From Mycolicibacterium sp. S2-37 (GTDB lineage Bacteria; Actinomycetota; Actinomycetes; Mycobacteriales; Mycobacteriaceae): a stretch of 64,000 nt of DNA. Position numbers and translations under genes: made by a program. A model generated the notes under the pieces. That model saw only the letters and a program-made list of their open reading frames with translations. It did no database searches and was not told the DNA's origin. The stretch spans positions 62,001 to 126,000 of the forward strand of contig NZ_JAFEVR010000015.1 of assembly GCF_017352375.1 (NCBI RefSeq). The letters run 5' to 3'. This document shows, piece by piece, positions 42,280 to 52,747 of the stretch. Position 1 is the stretch's first letter. The number at the start of each line of letters is the position of its first letter.

Positions 42280-42891
42280 TCAGGCCATTGCGCGGCGGCC
42301 GGTCAGCGCCCGGCCCAGCGTCAGCTCGTCGGCGAACTCGAGGTCGCCACCCATCGGCAGGCCGGAGGCGATCCGCGTGACGGTGAGGCCCGGGATGTCG
42401 CGCAGCATCCGCACCAGATACGTGGCCGTCGCCTCGCCCTCGGTGTTCGGATCGGTCGCGATGATGACCTCCGCGACGTCGACGCCGTCGACACGTTCGC
42501 CGATCCGGTTCAGCAGCTGACGGATCCGCAGCTGATCCGGGCCCACCCCCGACAACGGGTCGAGCGCCCCGCCCAGCACGTGGTAGCGGCCGCGGAACTC
42601 GCGTGTGCGCTCGACGGCCTGGACATCCTTGGGCTCCTCGACGACGCACACCAACGAGGCGTCACGCCGCGGGTCACTGCAGATGCGGCAGCGGTCGGCG
42701 TCGGAGACGTTGCCGCACACCTCGCAGAACTTCACCCCGTCGCGGACCCGGTTGAGTGCGGCGGCCAGCCGGTCGATGTCCGGCGGCTCCACGCTGAGCA
42801 GATGGAACGCGATGCGCTGGGCGCTCTTCGGCCCGACCCCGGGCAGCTTGCCGAGCTCGTCGATCAGATCTTGAACGGGTCCTTCAAACAT
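42280..42891 (-). CDS. recR: Recombination mediator RecR
   Basis: RecR works with RecO to load RecA on gapped DNA. The 203-residue protein has the N-terminal helix-hairpin-helix ([20 protein letters not shown]), a Cys4 zinc finger ([19 protein letters not shown]), a Toprim domain ([35 protein letters not shown]), and a C-terminal Walker-like tail ([25 protein letters not shown]). It follows the ebfC gene by 10 nt, the usual pair. ATG 42891 is clear. Confidence 0.97.
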   Translation of the reverse strand: MFEGPVQDLIDELGKLPGVGPKSAQRIAFHLLSVEPPDIDRLAAALNRVRDGVKFCEVCGNVSDADRCRICSDPRRDASLVCVVEEPKDVQAVERTREFRGRYHVLGGALDPLSGVGPDQLRIRQLLNRIGERVDGVDVAEVIIATDPNTEGEATATYLVRMLRDIPGLTVTRIASGLPMGGDLEFADELTLGRALTGRRAMA

Positions 42892-42901
42892 GCGAGGACA
42901 A

Positions 42902-43234
42902 CTAGAGCCCCGGCAGCCCGAGGCCGCCCATCCCGCCCGCGAGCGGCCCCAGCCGCTGCTGCGCCATGATGGCGACCTGCTGAGACGCGTCGGCGATCGC
43001 GCCGACGACAAGATCCTGCAGCGTCTCGATATCGTCCGGGTCGACCACCTTGGGGTCGATGCTGACGCCGAGCACCTCACCGCTGCCCTTCATCGTGACC
43101 TGGACCAGGCCACCGCCGGCCTGTCCGTGCACCTCGGCGTTGGCCAGCGCCTCCTGTGCCTCCATCAGCTGTTGCTGCATCTGCTGGGCCTGCGCCAGGA
43201 GCGCCGACATATCGGGCTGGCCACCGGGTTGCAT
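42902..43234 (-). CDS. Nucleoid-associated protein EbfC/YbaB
   Basis: The 110-residue DNA-binding protein forms dimers of the YbaB fold. Family pattern: [52 protein letters not shown] (read as consecutive blocks), then [17 protein letters not shown]. The C-terminus is glycine-rich ([15 protein letters not shown]). It is coupled to recR. It normally continues the dnaX-ebfC-recR block of other bacteria, but here dnaX is 4 kb away. Confidence 0.93.
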   Translation of the reverse strand: MQPGGQPDMSALLAQAQQMQQQLMEAQEALANAEVHGQAGGGLVQVTMKGSGEVLGVSIDPKVVDPDDIETLQDLVVGAIADASQQVAIMAQQRLGPLAGGMGGLGLPGL

Positions 43235-43347
43235 GACGGTTCCCCTCGCGGTGTCGATCAGTACGTGTTGGTAAAAGCTCGGTCTCGACTTGGTTGCTCT
43301 CGACCGGATCGAGCCCTTTGGGCTTCAAGCGTAGTCGGCACCCGGGC

Positions 43348-43360
43348 TACGGTGGCGCCC
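43348..43360 (+). promoter_or_regulatory. -10 box (TACGGT) for a leaderless GTG
   Basis: TACGGT at 43348-43353, 7 nt, then GTG 43361, the start of the amidase gene. This fixes the start among several in-frame candidates upstream. Confidence 0.5.
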
Positions 43361-44104
43361 GTGCCTGCCAGCCTGCGTGTCGGAGCCGCGATCGCCACCA
43401 GCCTGCTGATCGCCGCGTCCATTCTCGCCGCCCCCGCCGCCGCGGCGCCCGCCACCATCGCGGGCAAGATCGTCTTCCTCGACCCCGGCCACAACGGTGC
43501 CAACGACGCCTCGATCAGCAAGCAGGTGCCCACCGGCCGCGGCGGCACCAAGGACTGCCAGGCCAGCGGCACCTCCACCGAGGACGGCTACCCCGAACAC
43601 ACCTTCGCCTGGGACACCACGCTGCGCATCCGTCAGGCGCTCACCGCGTTGGGGGTGCGCACGGCGATGTCGCGCGGCAACGACAACGCCCTCGGTCCGT
43701 GCGTCGACGAACGCGCCGCGATGGCCAATTCCCTACGGCCCAACGCGATCGTGTCCATCCACGCCGACGGTGGCCCGGCGACCGGGCGCGGCTTCCACGT
43801 GCTCTACTCGTCGCCGCCGCTCAACGAGGCGCAGGCCGGACCTGCGGTCACGTTCGCACGGGTCATGCGCGACCAGCTGGCGGGGTCGGGTTTCGTCCCG
43901 TCCACCTACATCGGCTCGGGCGGCCTCAATCCGCGCAGCGACATTGCCGGGCTCAACCTGGCGCAGTACCCGTCGATCCTGGTGGAACTGGGCAACATGA
44001 AGAACCCGGCGGACTCCGCGGTGATGAAGACGGCCGAGGGCAGGCAGCGCTACGCCGACGGCGTGGTGCGCGGTATCGCCGCCTTCCTCGCGATGCAGCC
44101 CTAG
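43361..44104 (+). CDS. ami1: Secreted N-acetylmuramoyl-L-alanine amidase (Ami1, Rv3717-type)
   Basis: The 247-residue zinc amidase cuts between MurNAc and the stem peptide in the cell wall. It has a signal peptide ([20 protein letters not shown]) and an Amidase_3 domain: VFLDPGHNGAND with a zinc His, EDGYPEHTFAWDTTLRI, RAAMANSLRPNAIVSIHADGGP with another zinc His, and ILVELGNMKNPADS with the catalytic Glu. Two cysteines (TKDCQAS and LGPCVDE) would form a disulfide. No SH3 or peptidoglycan-binding domain is attached, as in the M. tuberculosis enzyme. Confidence 0.93.
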   Translation: MPASLRVGAAIATSLLIAASILAAPAAAAPATIAGKIVFLDPGHNGANDASISKQVPTGRGGTKDCQASGTSTEDGYPEHTFAWDTTLRIRQALTALGVRTAMSRGNDNALGPCVDERAAMANSLRPNAIVSIHADGGPATGRGFHVLYSSPPLNEAQAGPAVTFARVMRDQLAGSGFVPSTYIGSGGLNPRSDIAGLNLAQYPSILVELGNMKNPADSAVMKTAEGRQRYADGVVRGIAAFLAMQP

Positions 44105-44544
44105 GCGGCCTTCTCGACCTCACGCTTGAGGTTGGCCAGCACCTCGGCCTGGATCTTCTTCAGCCCCAGCGGTGCGAACGTCTTCTCGAAGAAGCCCTTG
44201 ACGCCGCCCGCACCCGTCCACGAGGACTTGACGGTGACCGAGGAACCCGGTCCCGCCGGCGCGACGGTGTAGTTGGTGACCAGCGTGGAGTTGGCATCCT
44301 TCTCGATGACGGTGTGGCCGGCGATGTCCACGGCGGCCTTCACATCGCGCACCCGGGACTTGGTGGCCTGCAGCTTCCAGGTGACGACGGTTCCGGCGCC
44401 CTGCCCGCCCTCGAGGACGCGGTAGTCGCGGTAATGCTCCGAGAGGATCTTCGGGCGAACGGTCTGATAGTCGGCGACCGCCGCCAGCACCGCCGCCGGC
44501 TCGGCGTCGATCAAAACGGTGCTGGACGCGCTGACCTGTCCCAT
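44101..44544 (-). CDS. SRPBCC/polyketide-cyclase-like protein (Rv3718c-type)
   Basis: The 147-residue protein has the START/SRPBCC ligand-binding fold: VSASSTVLIDAEPAAVLAAVADYQTVRPKILSEHYRDYRVLEGGQGAGTVVTWKL in successive blocks, ending in an amphipathic helix (EVLANLKREVEKAA). Such proteins bind hydrophobic ligands or act as cyclases. It faces the 3' end of ami1 (4-nt overlap) and is divergent from bfaA, so a lipid-related role is conceivable. ATG 44544 has AGGAG upstream. Confidence 0.82.
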   Translation of the reverse strand: MGQVSASSTVLIDAEPAAVLAAVADYQTVRPKILSEHYRDYRVLEGGQGAGTVVTWKLQATKSRVRDVKAAVDIAGHTVIEKDANSTLVTNYTVAPAGPGSSVTVKSSWTGAGGVKGFFEKTFAPLGLKKIQAEVLANLKREVEKAA

Positions 44545-44594
44545 CGGTCGAACTCCTTCGTTGCTGTGCGGTCGCATCGGATACGACCGGGGAC

Positions 44595-44606
44595 TAGCGT
44601 ATATCC
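44595..44606 (+). promoter_or_regulatory. -10 box (TAGCGT) for leaderless bfaA
   Basis: TAGCGT at 44595-44600 followed by 6 nt and GTG 44607. Confidence 0.5.
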
Positions 44607-45986
44607 GTGTCTGTTGCCCCGACCGACGCACGGGCTGCTCACGCCGCAGGCGTGGAGCGGCTACTCGCCAGCTACCGGGCGATTCCGCCAGCCGCCACCG
44701 TGCGCCTCGCCAAACCCACCTCCAACCTCTTCCGCGCCCGCGCCGAAGCCACCGCGAAAGGGCTCGACACCTCCGGGCTGACCGGGGTGATCTCCGTCGA
44801 CCCGGATGCGCGCACCGCCGACGTCGCCGGCATGTGCACCTATGAGGATCTGGTGGCCGCGACGCTGCCCTACGCGCTGTCCCCGCTGGTGGTGCCGCAG
44901 CTGAAGACGATCACCCTGGGTGGGGCCGTGACGGGTCTGGGCATCGAGTCGGCCTCCTTCCGTAACGGGCTGCCCCATGAGTCGGTGCTGGAGATGGACA
45001 TCCTCACCGGCACCGGCGACGTCGTCACCGCGAGTCGGGACGTCCACCCGGACCTCTTTCGCGCGTTCCCGAACTCCTACGGGACGCTGGGCTACTCGGT
45101 GCGGTTGAAGATCGAACTCGAACCGGTCAAACCCTTCGTCGCCCTGCGGCATCTGCGCTTCGACTCGCTGACCGACCTGGTCACCACGATGGACCGCATC
45201 GTCGAGACCCGCACCCTGGACGGGGCGCCCGTCGACTACCTCGACGGGGTGGTGTTCAGCGCCGACGAGAGCTACCTGTGCGTCGGCGTACAGACTGCCA
45301 CGCCGGGTCCGGTCAGCGACTACACCGGCAGCGAAATCTACTACCGCTCGATTCAGCATGCCGCCGGTGAGAAACAGGATCGGCTGACGATCCACGACTA
45401 CCTGTGGCGGTGGGACACCGACTGGTTCTGGTGCTCACGGGCGTTCGGCGCCCAGCACCCGAGGATTCGCCGGTGGTGGCCGCGGCGGTACCGGCGCAGC
45501 AGCGTGTACTGGAAACTCATCGCCTACGACCGGCGTTTCGACATCGCCGACCGGATCGAGAAGCGTAACGGGCGGCCACCGCGCGAACGGGTCGTCCAGG
45601 ACATCGAGGTCCCCGTCGAACGCACCGCAGAGTTCCTGCACTGGTTCATCGAGAATGTCCCGATCGAACCGGTGTGGCTGTGCCCGTTGCGGTTACGTGA
45701 TGAGGGTGGGTGGCCGCTGTATCCGATCCGCCCGCGTCACACCTATGTCAATGTGGGGTTCTGGTCGTCGGTTCCCGCGGGGCCCACCGACGGTCACACC
45801 AACCGGCTGATCGAGGAGAAGGTCAGCGAGCTGGACGGTCACAAGTCCCTTTACAGCGACGCGTACTACTCTCCGGAAGAGTTCGACGATCTCTACGGCG
45901 GCGAGACGTACAAGACGGTGAAGAAGACCTACGACCCGGACTCCCGACTGCTCGACCTCTATGCGAAGGCGGTGCAACGACGATGA
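44607..45986 (+). CDS. bfaA: FAD-binding reductase for 10-methyl fatty acids (BfaA, Rv3719-type)
   Basis: The 459-residue FAD_binding_4-type oxidoreductase, related to DHCR24 delta-24-sterol reductases, reduces the methylene intermediate to 10-methylstearoyl (tuberculostearic) chains in mycobacterial phospholipids. FAD-domain segments: TGVISVDPDARTADVAGMCTYEDLVAATLPY, PQLKTITLGGAVTGLGIESASFRNGLPHESVLEMDILTG, and FPNSYGTLGYSVRLKIEL. The C-terminal half is rich in Trp/Arg (RRWWPRRYRRSSVYWKL). It overlaps bfaB as ATGA. The role of the pair is established for M. smegmatis as I recall. Confidence 0.88.
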   Translation: MSVAPTDARAAHAAGVERLLASYRAIPPAATVRLAKPTSNLFRARAEATAKGLDTSGLTGVISVDPDARTADVAGMCTYEDLVAATLPYALSPLVVPQLKTITLGGAVTGLGIESASFRNGLPHESVLEMDILTGTGDVVTASRDVHPDLFRAFPNSYGTLGYSVRLKIELEPVKPFVALRHLRFDSLTDLVTTMDRIVETRTLDGAPVDYLDGVVFSADESYLCVGVQTATPGPVSDYTGSEIYYRSIQHAAGEKQDRLTIHDYLWRWDTDWFWCSRAFGAQHPRIRRWWPRRYRRSSVYWKLIAYDRRFDIADRIEKRNGRPPRERVVQDIEVPVERTAEFLHWFIENVPIEPVWLCPLRLRDEGGWPLYPIRPRHTYVNVGFWSSVPAGPTDGHTNRLIEEKVSELDGHKSLYSDAYYSPEEFDDLYGGETYKTVKKTYDPDSRLLDLYAKAVQRR

Positions 45987-47281
45987 CGAGCGAACAGAAT
46001 GCGCCGGAACGGAAGCTGACGCTGGCCGAGGTGCTCGAGGTTTTCGCAGCCGGCCAGGAACCGCTGCGGTTCACCGCATACGACGGCAGCAGCGCCGGCC
46101 CGCCGGACGCCGCGCTCGGCCTCGATCTGAAGACGCCGCGTGGCACCACCTACCTGGCCACCGCGCCCGGCGATCTCGGCCTGGTGCGGGCGTACGTGTC
46201 GGGAAACCTCGACATGCTCGGCGTGCACCCCGGCGACCCCTACGAGCTGCTGCGCGCCCTGGCGGCGACCGATTTCAAGCGACCCCCGGCCCGCGTGCTG
46301 GCCAACGTCGTGCGTTCCATCGGTCTCGAGCGCCTCAAGCCGATCGCCCCGCCCCCGCAGGAGGCGCTGCCGCGGTGGCGCCGCATAGCGGAAGGTCTGC
46401 GCCACAGCAAGACTCGCGATGCGGATGCCATCCACCACCACTACGACGTCTCGAACAAGTTCTACGAGTTGGTGCTCGGGCCGTCGATGACCTACACCTG
46501 CGCCTGCTACCCGACCCTGGACGCCTCGCTCGAGGAGGCGCAGGACAACAAATACCGCCTGGTGTTCGAAAAGCTGGCACTGAAACCCGGTGACCGGCTG
46601 CTCGACGTGGGCTGCGGCTGGGGCGGAATGGTGCGCTACGCCGCCCGCAACGGGGTCAAGGCGGTCGGGGTCACGCTGTCCAAGGAGCAGGCGCTCTGGG
46701 GGCAGAAGGCCATCGCCGACGAGGGGTTGACAGACCTCGCGGAGATCCGCCACGGCGACTACCGAGACATCCGGGAGAGCGGCTTCGACGCGGTCTCGTC
46801 GATCGGGCTCACCGAACACATCGGCGTGCACAACTATCCGTCGTATTTCCGGTTCCTGCAGTCGAAGCTGCGCACCGGCGGTCTGCTGCTCAACCACTGC
46901 ATAACCCGGCACGACAACCGATCCGGTGCGCCGGCGGGCGGGTTCATCGACCGGTACGTGTTCCCGGACGGCGAGCTGACGGGCTCGGGCCGCATCATCA
47001 CCGAGGCCCAGGACGTCGGATTCGAGGTCGTGCACGAGGAGAACCTGCGCCACCACTACGCGATGACCCTGCGCGACTGGTGCCGCAATCTCGTCGAGCA
47101 CTGGGACGAGGCGGTGGCCGAAGTGGGCGTCGGCACCGCCAAGGTGTGGGGGCTGTACATGGCGGGCTCGCGGCTCGGGTTCGAGACGAATGTGGTTCAG
47201 CTGCACCAGGTGCTGGCGGTCAAGCTGGACGGCCGGGGCAACGACGGCGGACTGCCACTGCGGCCGTGGTGGTCGCCCTAG
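45983..47281 (+). CDS. bfaB: SAM-dependent fatty-acid methyltransferase (BfaB, CFA synthase family)
   Basis: BfaB transfers a methyl from SAM to C10 of oleoyl phospholipid, giving 10-methylene-stearoyl for BfaA. The 432-residue protein shows the cyclopropane-synthase pattern: IHHHYDVSNKFYELVLGPSMTYTCACY, the SAM motif LLDVGCGWGGMVRYAA, GVTLSKEQ, DAVSSIGLTEHIG and LNHCITRHDN. The N-terminal extension LRFTAYDGSSAGPPDA and GNLDMLGVHPGDPYELLRAL is typical of this subgroup and not of mycolate cyclopropane synthases, which are about 290 residues. Confidence 0.9.
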   Translation: MTSEQNAPERKLTLAEVLEVFAAGQEPLRFTAYDGSSAGPPDAALGLDLKTPRGTTYLATAPGDLGLVRAYVSGNLDMLGVHPGDPYELLRALAATDFKRPPARVLANVVRSIGLERLKPIAPPPQEALPRWRRIAEGLRHSKTRDADAIHHHYDVSNKFYELVLGPSMTYTCACYPTLDASLEEAQDNKYRLVFEKLALKPGDRLLDVGCGWGGMVRYAARNGVKAVGVTLSKEQALWGQKAIADEGLTDLAEIRHGDYRDIRESGFDAVSSIGLTEHIGVHNYPSYFRFLQSKLRTGGLLLNHCITRHDNRSGAPAGGFIDRYVFPDGELTGSGRIITEAQDVGFEVVHEENLRHHYAMTLRDWCRNLVEHWDEAVAEVGVGTAKVWGLYMAGSRLGFETNVVQLHQVLAVKLDGRGNDGGLPLRPWWSP

Positions 47282-49185
47282 CCGCTACCGTCGATCGGAC
47301 GCGCGCCGAGCTCGTTCTGCAGGAGTTCCAGCGCCACCTCCTCGGGGTCCCGACGCGGACCCGCATCCTCGCGCACGGCCTCGGCGAGCATGCTCTCCTC
47401 GTCGTCGTCCACCGGTCGCTCCGCGGGTGCGGGCCGGGCCGGTGCGGCCGCCGCCGGCGGCGCGGCTGCGGGTGCCGCACCGGCCTCGCAGCGGATGGTC
47501 CAGTCGACCCCGAGCGCATCCTTGAGCGCCTCCCGGATGACGTCGGAATTGCGTTGTTCCACAAGCCGCTTGGCCAACGGCGCCGACTCGTGGCTGAGCA
47601 CCAGGGTGCTGCCCTCGACGGCACGCACGATGGCACCGGCCAGCATGACGTCGATGGTGCGACTGCGCTGACGCACCTTCTCCCGCACGGTGGTCCACAT
47701 ACTGCGCACCGCCGCGGCGTTCGGCTCGCCCGCCACGGTGGCAGGCGCCACCGGGGGCGCCTCGACGACCGGATCGGCTGGAGGGCGTACCGGCGGAGGT
47801 GAGTGCTCCGGCTCCGGCTCGGGCTCGGCTGTCGGGGCGGGCTCAGGCGGGGATGGGGCGGCCTTCGGCTCCGGTGCCTTGGGCGCCGGGGCGGGCTCCT
47901 TCGGAGCCGGTACCGGAGCCGGTGCCGGCTCTGCTTCGGCTGCCGGCTCGGGTGCCTGGCTCCGGCGGCTGAACGTCTTGGCCGGCGCCGGCGCGGCGGC
48001 CACCGCCTGCCCGTCCGACGCCGGAATCGACATGTCGAGCCGGGTCTCGATGCGCTCGACACGCTGCAGCAGTGCCGCCTCGGTGTCGCTCGCCGACGGC
48101 AGCAGCAGCCGCGCGCAGACCACCTCGAGCAGCAGGCGTGGGGCCGTCGCGCCGCGCATCTCGCCCAGCCCGGCGTGCACCACTTCCGCATAGCGCGCCA
48201 ACGTCGCCGAGCCCACCCGCGCCGCCTGTTCGCGCATCCGCTCCAGCACGTCGCCCGGGGCGTCGACCACTCCGCGCGCGGCCGCGTCGGGAACGGCCTG
48301 CAGCACGATCAGATCGCGGAACCGCTCCAGCAGGTCGTTGGCGAAGCGGCGCGGATCGTGTCCGGCGTCGATCACCGCCTCCACGGCGCCGAACAGTGCG
48401 GCGGCATCGCCCGCGGCCAGCGCGTCCACCGCGTCGTCGATCAGCGCGACGTCGGTGGCGCCCAGCAGCGCCAGCGCCCGCGTGTACTGCACGTGGTTGC
48501 CCTCGGCACCGGCCAGCAACTGGTCGAGCACCGAGAGGGTGTCTCGCGGTGACCCGCCGCCGGCCCGGATGACGAGCGGATAGACCGCATCGTCGGCGGT
48601 GACGCCCTCATCGGCGCAGATGCGTTCGAGCAGCGTGCGCATGGTCTTGGGAGCCAGCAGCCGGAACGGGTAGTGGTGGGTCCGCGACCGGATGGTGGGC
48701 AGCACCTTCTCCGGCTCGGTGGTGGCGAAGACGAAGATCAGGTGGTCCGGCGGCTCCTCGACGATCTTGAGTAGCGCGTTGAAGCCCGCGGTGGTCACCA
48801 TGTGCGCTTCGTCGACGATGAAGATGCGGTAGCGCGACTGGGCGGGCGCATAGAACGCGCGGTCCCGCAGTTCCCGGGTGTCGTCCACGCCGCCGTGGCT
48901 GGCGGCGTCGAGTTCGACCACATCGACGTTGCCCGGCCCGTTGGGCGCGAGCGCCACACACGAGTCGCAGACCCCGCACGGCGTCGGCGTCGGCCCCTGC
49001 GCGCAGTTCAGCGATCGGGCCAGGATGCGCGCCGAGGACGTCTTACCGCAGCCGCGCGGGCCCGAGAACAGATAGGCGTGATTGATGCGTCCCGCGGACA
49101 GCGCGGTCGAGAGCGGTTCGGTGACGTGCTCCTGGCCCACCACCTCCGCGAAGGTCGCCGGTCGGTACTTGCGGTAGAGCGCCAC
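47278..49185 (-). CDS. dnaX: DNA polymerase III subunits gamma/tau
   Basis: The clamp-loader ATPase is 635 residues long. Domain I has the Walker A GPRGCGKTSSA, a Cys4 zinc module (NCAQGPTPTPCGVCDSC), DEAHMVTTAGFNALLK (Walker B) and the sensor-1 FVFATTEPEKVLPTIRSR. Domain III covers about 240-390. A Pro/Ala/Glu-rich linker spans roughly 400-500, then a tau-type C-terminal domain (IDVMLAGAIVRAVEGSTLVLSH). No frameshift slippery sequence was apparent. GTG 49185 lies 7 nt after a TAGCCT -10 box, so the mRNA is probably leaderless. Confidence 0.96.
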   Translation of the reverse strand: MALYRKYRPATFAEVVGQEHVTEPLSTALSAGRINHAYLFSGPRGCGKTSSARILARSLNCAQGPTPTPCGVCDSCVALAPNGPGNVDVVELDAASHGGVDDTRELRDRAFYAPAQSRYRIFIVDEAHMVTTAGFNALLKIVEEPPDHLIFVFATTEPEKVLPTIRSRTHHYPFRLLAPKTMRTLLERICADEGVTADDAVYPLVIRAGGGSPRDTLSVLDQLLAGAEGNHVQYTRALALLGATDVALIDDAVDALAAGDAAALFGAVEAVIDAGHDPRRFANDLLERFRDLIVLQAVPDAAARGVVDAPGDVLERMREQAARVGSATLARYAEVVHAGLGEMRGATAPRLLLEVVCARLLLPSASDTEAALLQRVERIETRLDMSIPASDGQAVAAAPAPAKTFSRRSQAPEPAAEAEPAPAPVPAPKEPAPAPKAPEPKAAPSPPEPAPTAEPEPEPEHSPPPVRPPADPVVEAPPVAPATVAGEPNAAAVRSMWTTVREKVRQRSRTIDVMLAGAIVRAVEGSTLVLSHESAPLAKRLVEQRNSDVIREALKDALGVDWTIRCEAGAAPAAAPPAAAAPARPAPAERPVDDDEESMLAEAVREDAGPRRDPEEVALELLQNELGARPIDGSG

Positions 49186-49198
49186 GGTCAGCAGGCTA
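49186..49198 (-). promoter_or_regulatory. -10 box (TAGCCT) for leaderless dnaX
   Basis: On the minus strand TAGCCT (49198-49193), 7 nt, then GTG 49185. Confidence 0.5.
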
Positions 49199-49234
49199 CC
49201 GATGCGGTGTGACGGGCCGGGGCCGGCGGCACCG

Positions 49235-50692
<1,458 letters not shown>

Positions 50693-50693
50693 C

Positions 50694-50706
50694 TACCATG
50701 GCTCGC
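50694..50706 (+). promoter_or_regulatory. -10 box (TACCAT) of tRNA-Ser
   Basis: TACCAT at 50694-50699 is 7 nt before the first base of the tRNA. Confidence 0.4.
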
Positions 50707-50792
50707 GGAGGATTCGCCTAGTGGCCTATGGCGCTCGCCTGGAACGCGGGTTGGGTTAACAGCCCTCAGGGGTTCAAATCCCCTATCCTCCG
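50707..50792 (+). tRNA. tRNA-Ser (anticodon GGA)
   Basis: GGAGGAT (50707-50713) pairs with ATCCTCC (50785-50791), followed by discriminator G. The anticodon arm CTCGC-CTGGAAC-GCGGG has anticodon GGA. A long variable arm (GGG...CCC) and T arm AGGGG-TTCAAAT-CCCCT are present, typical of class II tRNA-Ser. CCA is not encoded. It reads UCC and UCU codons. Confidence 0.96.
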
Positions 50793-50867
50793 CACCTGGC
50801 CCGGGGTGCGATCAGCGACCTGTTGGTCGGTGGTCGCGCCGCCGGTCCGCCAATCTCGAGGAGGAGT

Positions 50868-51629
50868 ATGCGGCGCTCCGTCGCGGTCGTCTGGCACGCA
50901 TCGTTCTCGGTCATCGCTGCTGCGCTGTACTTCTTCTTCGTCCTGCCCCGCTGGTGGGAACTGATGGGCCAGACCTCCCACACGCTCGGGACGGTGTTGC
51001 GCATCGTCACCGCCGCGCTGATCGGCCTCGCCGCGCTGCCTGTGGTCTTCACGCTGCTGCGCACCCGCCGGCCCGAATTCGGCACGCCGCTGCTCGCCCT
51101 GCGGCTCCGCACCACGTCCATCGCGCTGCACGTGCTGGCCGCGGCCCTCATCCTCGGCGCCGCGATCAGCGAGATCTGGCTCGATCTCGACAGCGCCGGC
51201 ACCTGGCTGTTCGGCATCTACGGCGCGGCGGCGGCCACCGCCCTGCTCGGGATGTTCGCGTTCTATCTGGCATTCGTCGCCGAACTGCCGCCACCACCGC
51301 CGAAACCGGTCAAACCGCTCAAGAGCACGTCGCGGACCCGCCGGCGCGGACGCGGTAAAGCCGCTGCTGACGAGGAGACGGTCGCCGACGGGGAGACCGA
51401 CGCCGAAGCCACCGAGTCCGACACCGAGCCCGGTGAGACCGATCCTGAAGAGGCCGCCGAACCCGAGGTGACGGCCCAGGAGGTCACGGCCGAGGAGGAC
51501 ACCGAGCAATCGGCCGACGAGTCCGCGGACAGCCCGGCCACCGGCGGGCTGCGCAACCGGCGGCCGGCAGGCAAGGACTCCACGCGCCGTCGCCGCCGCA
51601 CGCGGGGCAGCGTCGCCGTCGAAGACTGA
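50868..51629 (+). CDS. lucA: LucA-like membrane protein (Rv3723-type)
   Basis: The 253-residue protein has four transmembrane segments in its first 130 residues (VVWHASFSVIAAALYFFFVL; VLRIVTAALIGLAALPVVF; IALHVLAAALILGAAIS; LFGIYGAAAATALLGMFAF), then PPPPPKPVKPLK. A long acidic, Thr/Glu-rich tail follows (ETVADGETDAEATESDTEPGETD region) and the end is Arg-rich. In M. tuberculosis the protein at this position, LucA, stabilises Mce1 and Mce4 lipid importers. ATG 50868 has GAGGAG directly upstream. Identification rests on position after tRNA-Ser and topology. Confidence 0.75.
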   Translation: MRRSVAVVWHASFSVIAAALYFFFVLPRWWELMGQTSHTLGTVLRIVTAALIGLAALPVVFTLLRTRRPEFGTPLLALRLRTTSIALHVLAAALILGAAISEIWLDLDSAGTWLFGIYGAAAATALLGMFAFYLAFVAELPPPPPKPVKPLKSTSRTRRRGRGKAAADEETVADGETDAEATESDTEPGETDPEEAAEPEVTAQEVTAEEDTEQSADESADSPATGGLRNRRPAGKDSTRRRRRTRGSVAVED

Positions 51630-51718
51630 GGTCAGAGGCCTTGGCTCGACGCATCGCCTCATGATCATGAAGATGTAATGAGAACGACCGTTACAAATCT
51701 TCGACGGAGGGCAATAAA

Positions 51719-52747
51719 TTGGGCATGCATGTCATCCGGTCGCTGCGCCTGTTCTCGATCATGGTCGCCGCGATTCTCGCCCTGGTCATCCCCGTCACGG
51801 TGCCGGCCACCTCGGTCGCCCAGCCCGTTGATCCCGTCGCCGCCGCGGCGACCGTCGAGCCCGCCGTGGCGCGGATCGACACCGAGATCGACTACCAGAG
51901 CGCCTACGGCGCCGGAACGGGGATCGTGCTCGACCCCAACGGCCAGGTTCTGACCAACTACCACGTCGTTCAGGGCGCCGACCGGATGAACGTGACGGTC
52001 GCCGGCCGCTCCTTCCCCGCGGACCTCGTCGGTTATGACCGCGGTCGCGATATCGCCGTCATCCAGCTCCTCGGCGCCGGCGGACTGCCGGTCGCGCCGA
52101 TCGGTGATTCCGCGGCGCTGGTCGCCGGCGAGCCGGTGGTCGCGCTGGGCAATGCGAGCGGTACGGCGGCGCCGCTGACCCGCGAGGTCGGCACCGTCAC
52201 CTCCTTCGGGCGCACGGTCCAGGCTGAGGACTCCCTCACCGGCGCCTCCGACGAACTGAACGGTCTCATCGAGTTCGCCGCACCGGTGCGCGCCGGGGAT
52301 TCCGGCGGTCCGGTCGTCAACGGCGTTGGCCAGGTCGTGGGCATCACCGTCGCCGCATCGGTGAACTACCGGATGGGTCCGGGCGGCAAAGGCTTCGCCA
52401 TCCCGATCAACGAGGCCATGAGCGTCGCCAACCAGATCCGCGCACGCATCCCGTCGGACACCGTGCACATCGGACCGCCCGCGCTGCTCGGCGTCGGGGT
52501 CAGGACCGCGCCGACCGACACACCAGGCGTGATCATCCAGGAGGTGCTGCGCGGCGGCCCCGCGGAGGCGGCGGGCCTCGTCGACGGCGACGTGCTGATC
52601 GCGGTCGACGGCACCCGGCTCGACTCCGCGACGGCGCTGACCTACACCCTTGACCGGCACTATCCGGGCGATGTCGTCGACGTCACCTGGATCGACCGGG
52701 CCGGGATTCAGCGCGACGGCAAGGCCACGCTGGCCCCCGGCCCCTGA
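51719..52747 (+). CDS. Secreted trypsin-like serine protease with PDZ domain (PepA/HtrA-like)
   Basis: The 342-residue protein has a signal peptide (LFSIMVAAILALVIPVTVPATSVAQP), then a trypsin-like domain with catalytic His82 (TNYHVVQG), Asp111 (GRDIAVIQL) and Ser195 (RAGDSGGPVV). A C-terminal PDZ domain follows (ALLGVGVRTAP, GVIIQEVLRGGPAEAAGLVDGDVLIAVDG). It is most like the mycobacterial PepA (Rv0125) class of extracytoplasmic proteases. TTG 51719 is preferred because GGAGGG lies 7 nt upstream; ATG 51725 would be 13 nt away. It converges with the TetR gene, 40-nt overlap. Confidence 0.88.
   Translation: MGMHVIRSLRLFSIMVAAILALVIPVTVPATSVAQPVDPVAAAATVEPAVARIDTEIDYQSAYGAGTGIVLDPNGQVLTNYHVVQGADRMNVTVAGRSFPADLVGYDRGRDIAVIQLLGAGGLPVAPIGDSAALVAGEPVVALGNASGTAAPLTREVGTVTSFGRTVQAEDSLTGASDELNGLIEFAAPVRAGDSGGPVVNGVGQVVGITVAASVNYRMGPGGKGFAIPINEAMSVANQIRARIPSDTVHIGPPALLGVGVRTAPTDTPGVIIQEVLRGGPAEAAGLVDGDVLIAVDGTRLDSATALTYTLDRHYPGDVVDVTWIDRAGIQRDGKATLAPGP

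Noticed and set aside
45983-47281. Mycolic acid cyclopropane synthase (CmaA/PcaA)
   Set aside because: The protein is too long, has the N-terminal extension of the BfaB group, and is coupled to the FAD reductase bfaA.
47500-48000. Long open frames opposite the dnaX Pro/Ala linker
   Set aside because: They are Gly/Ser/Arg low-complexity products caused by the repetitive GC-rich linker.
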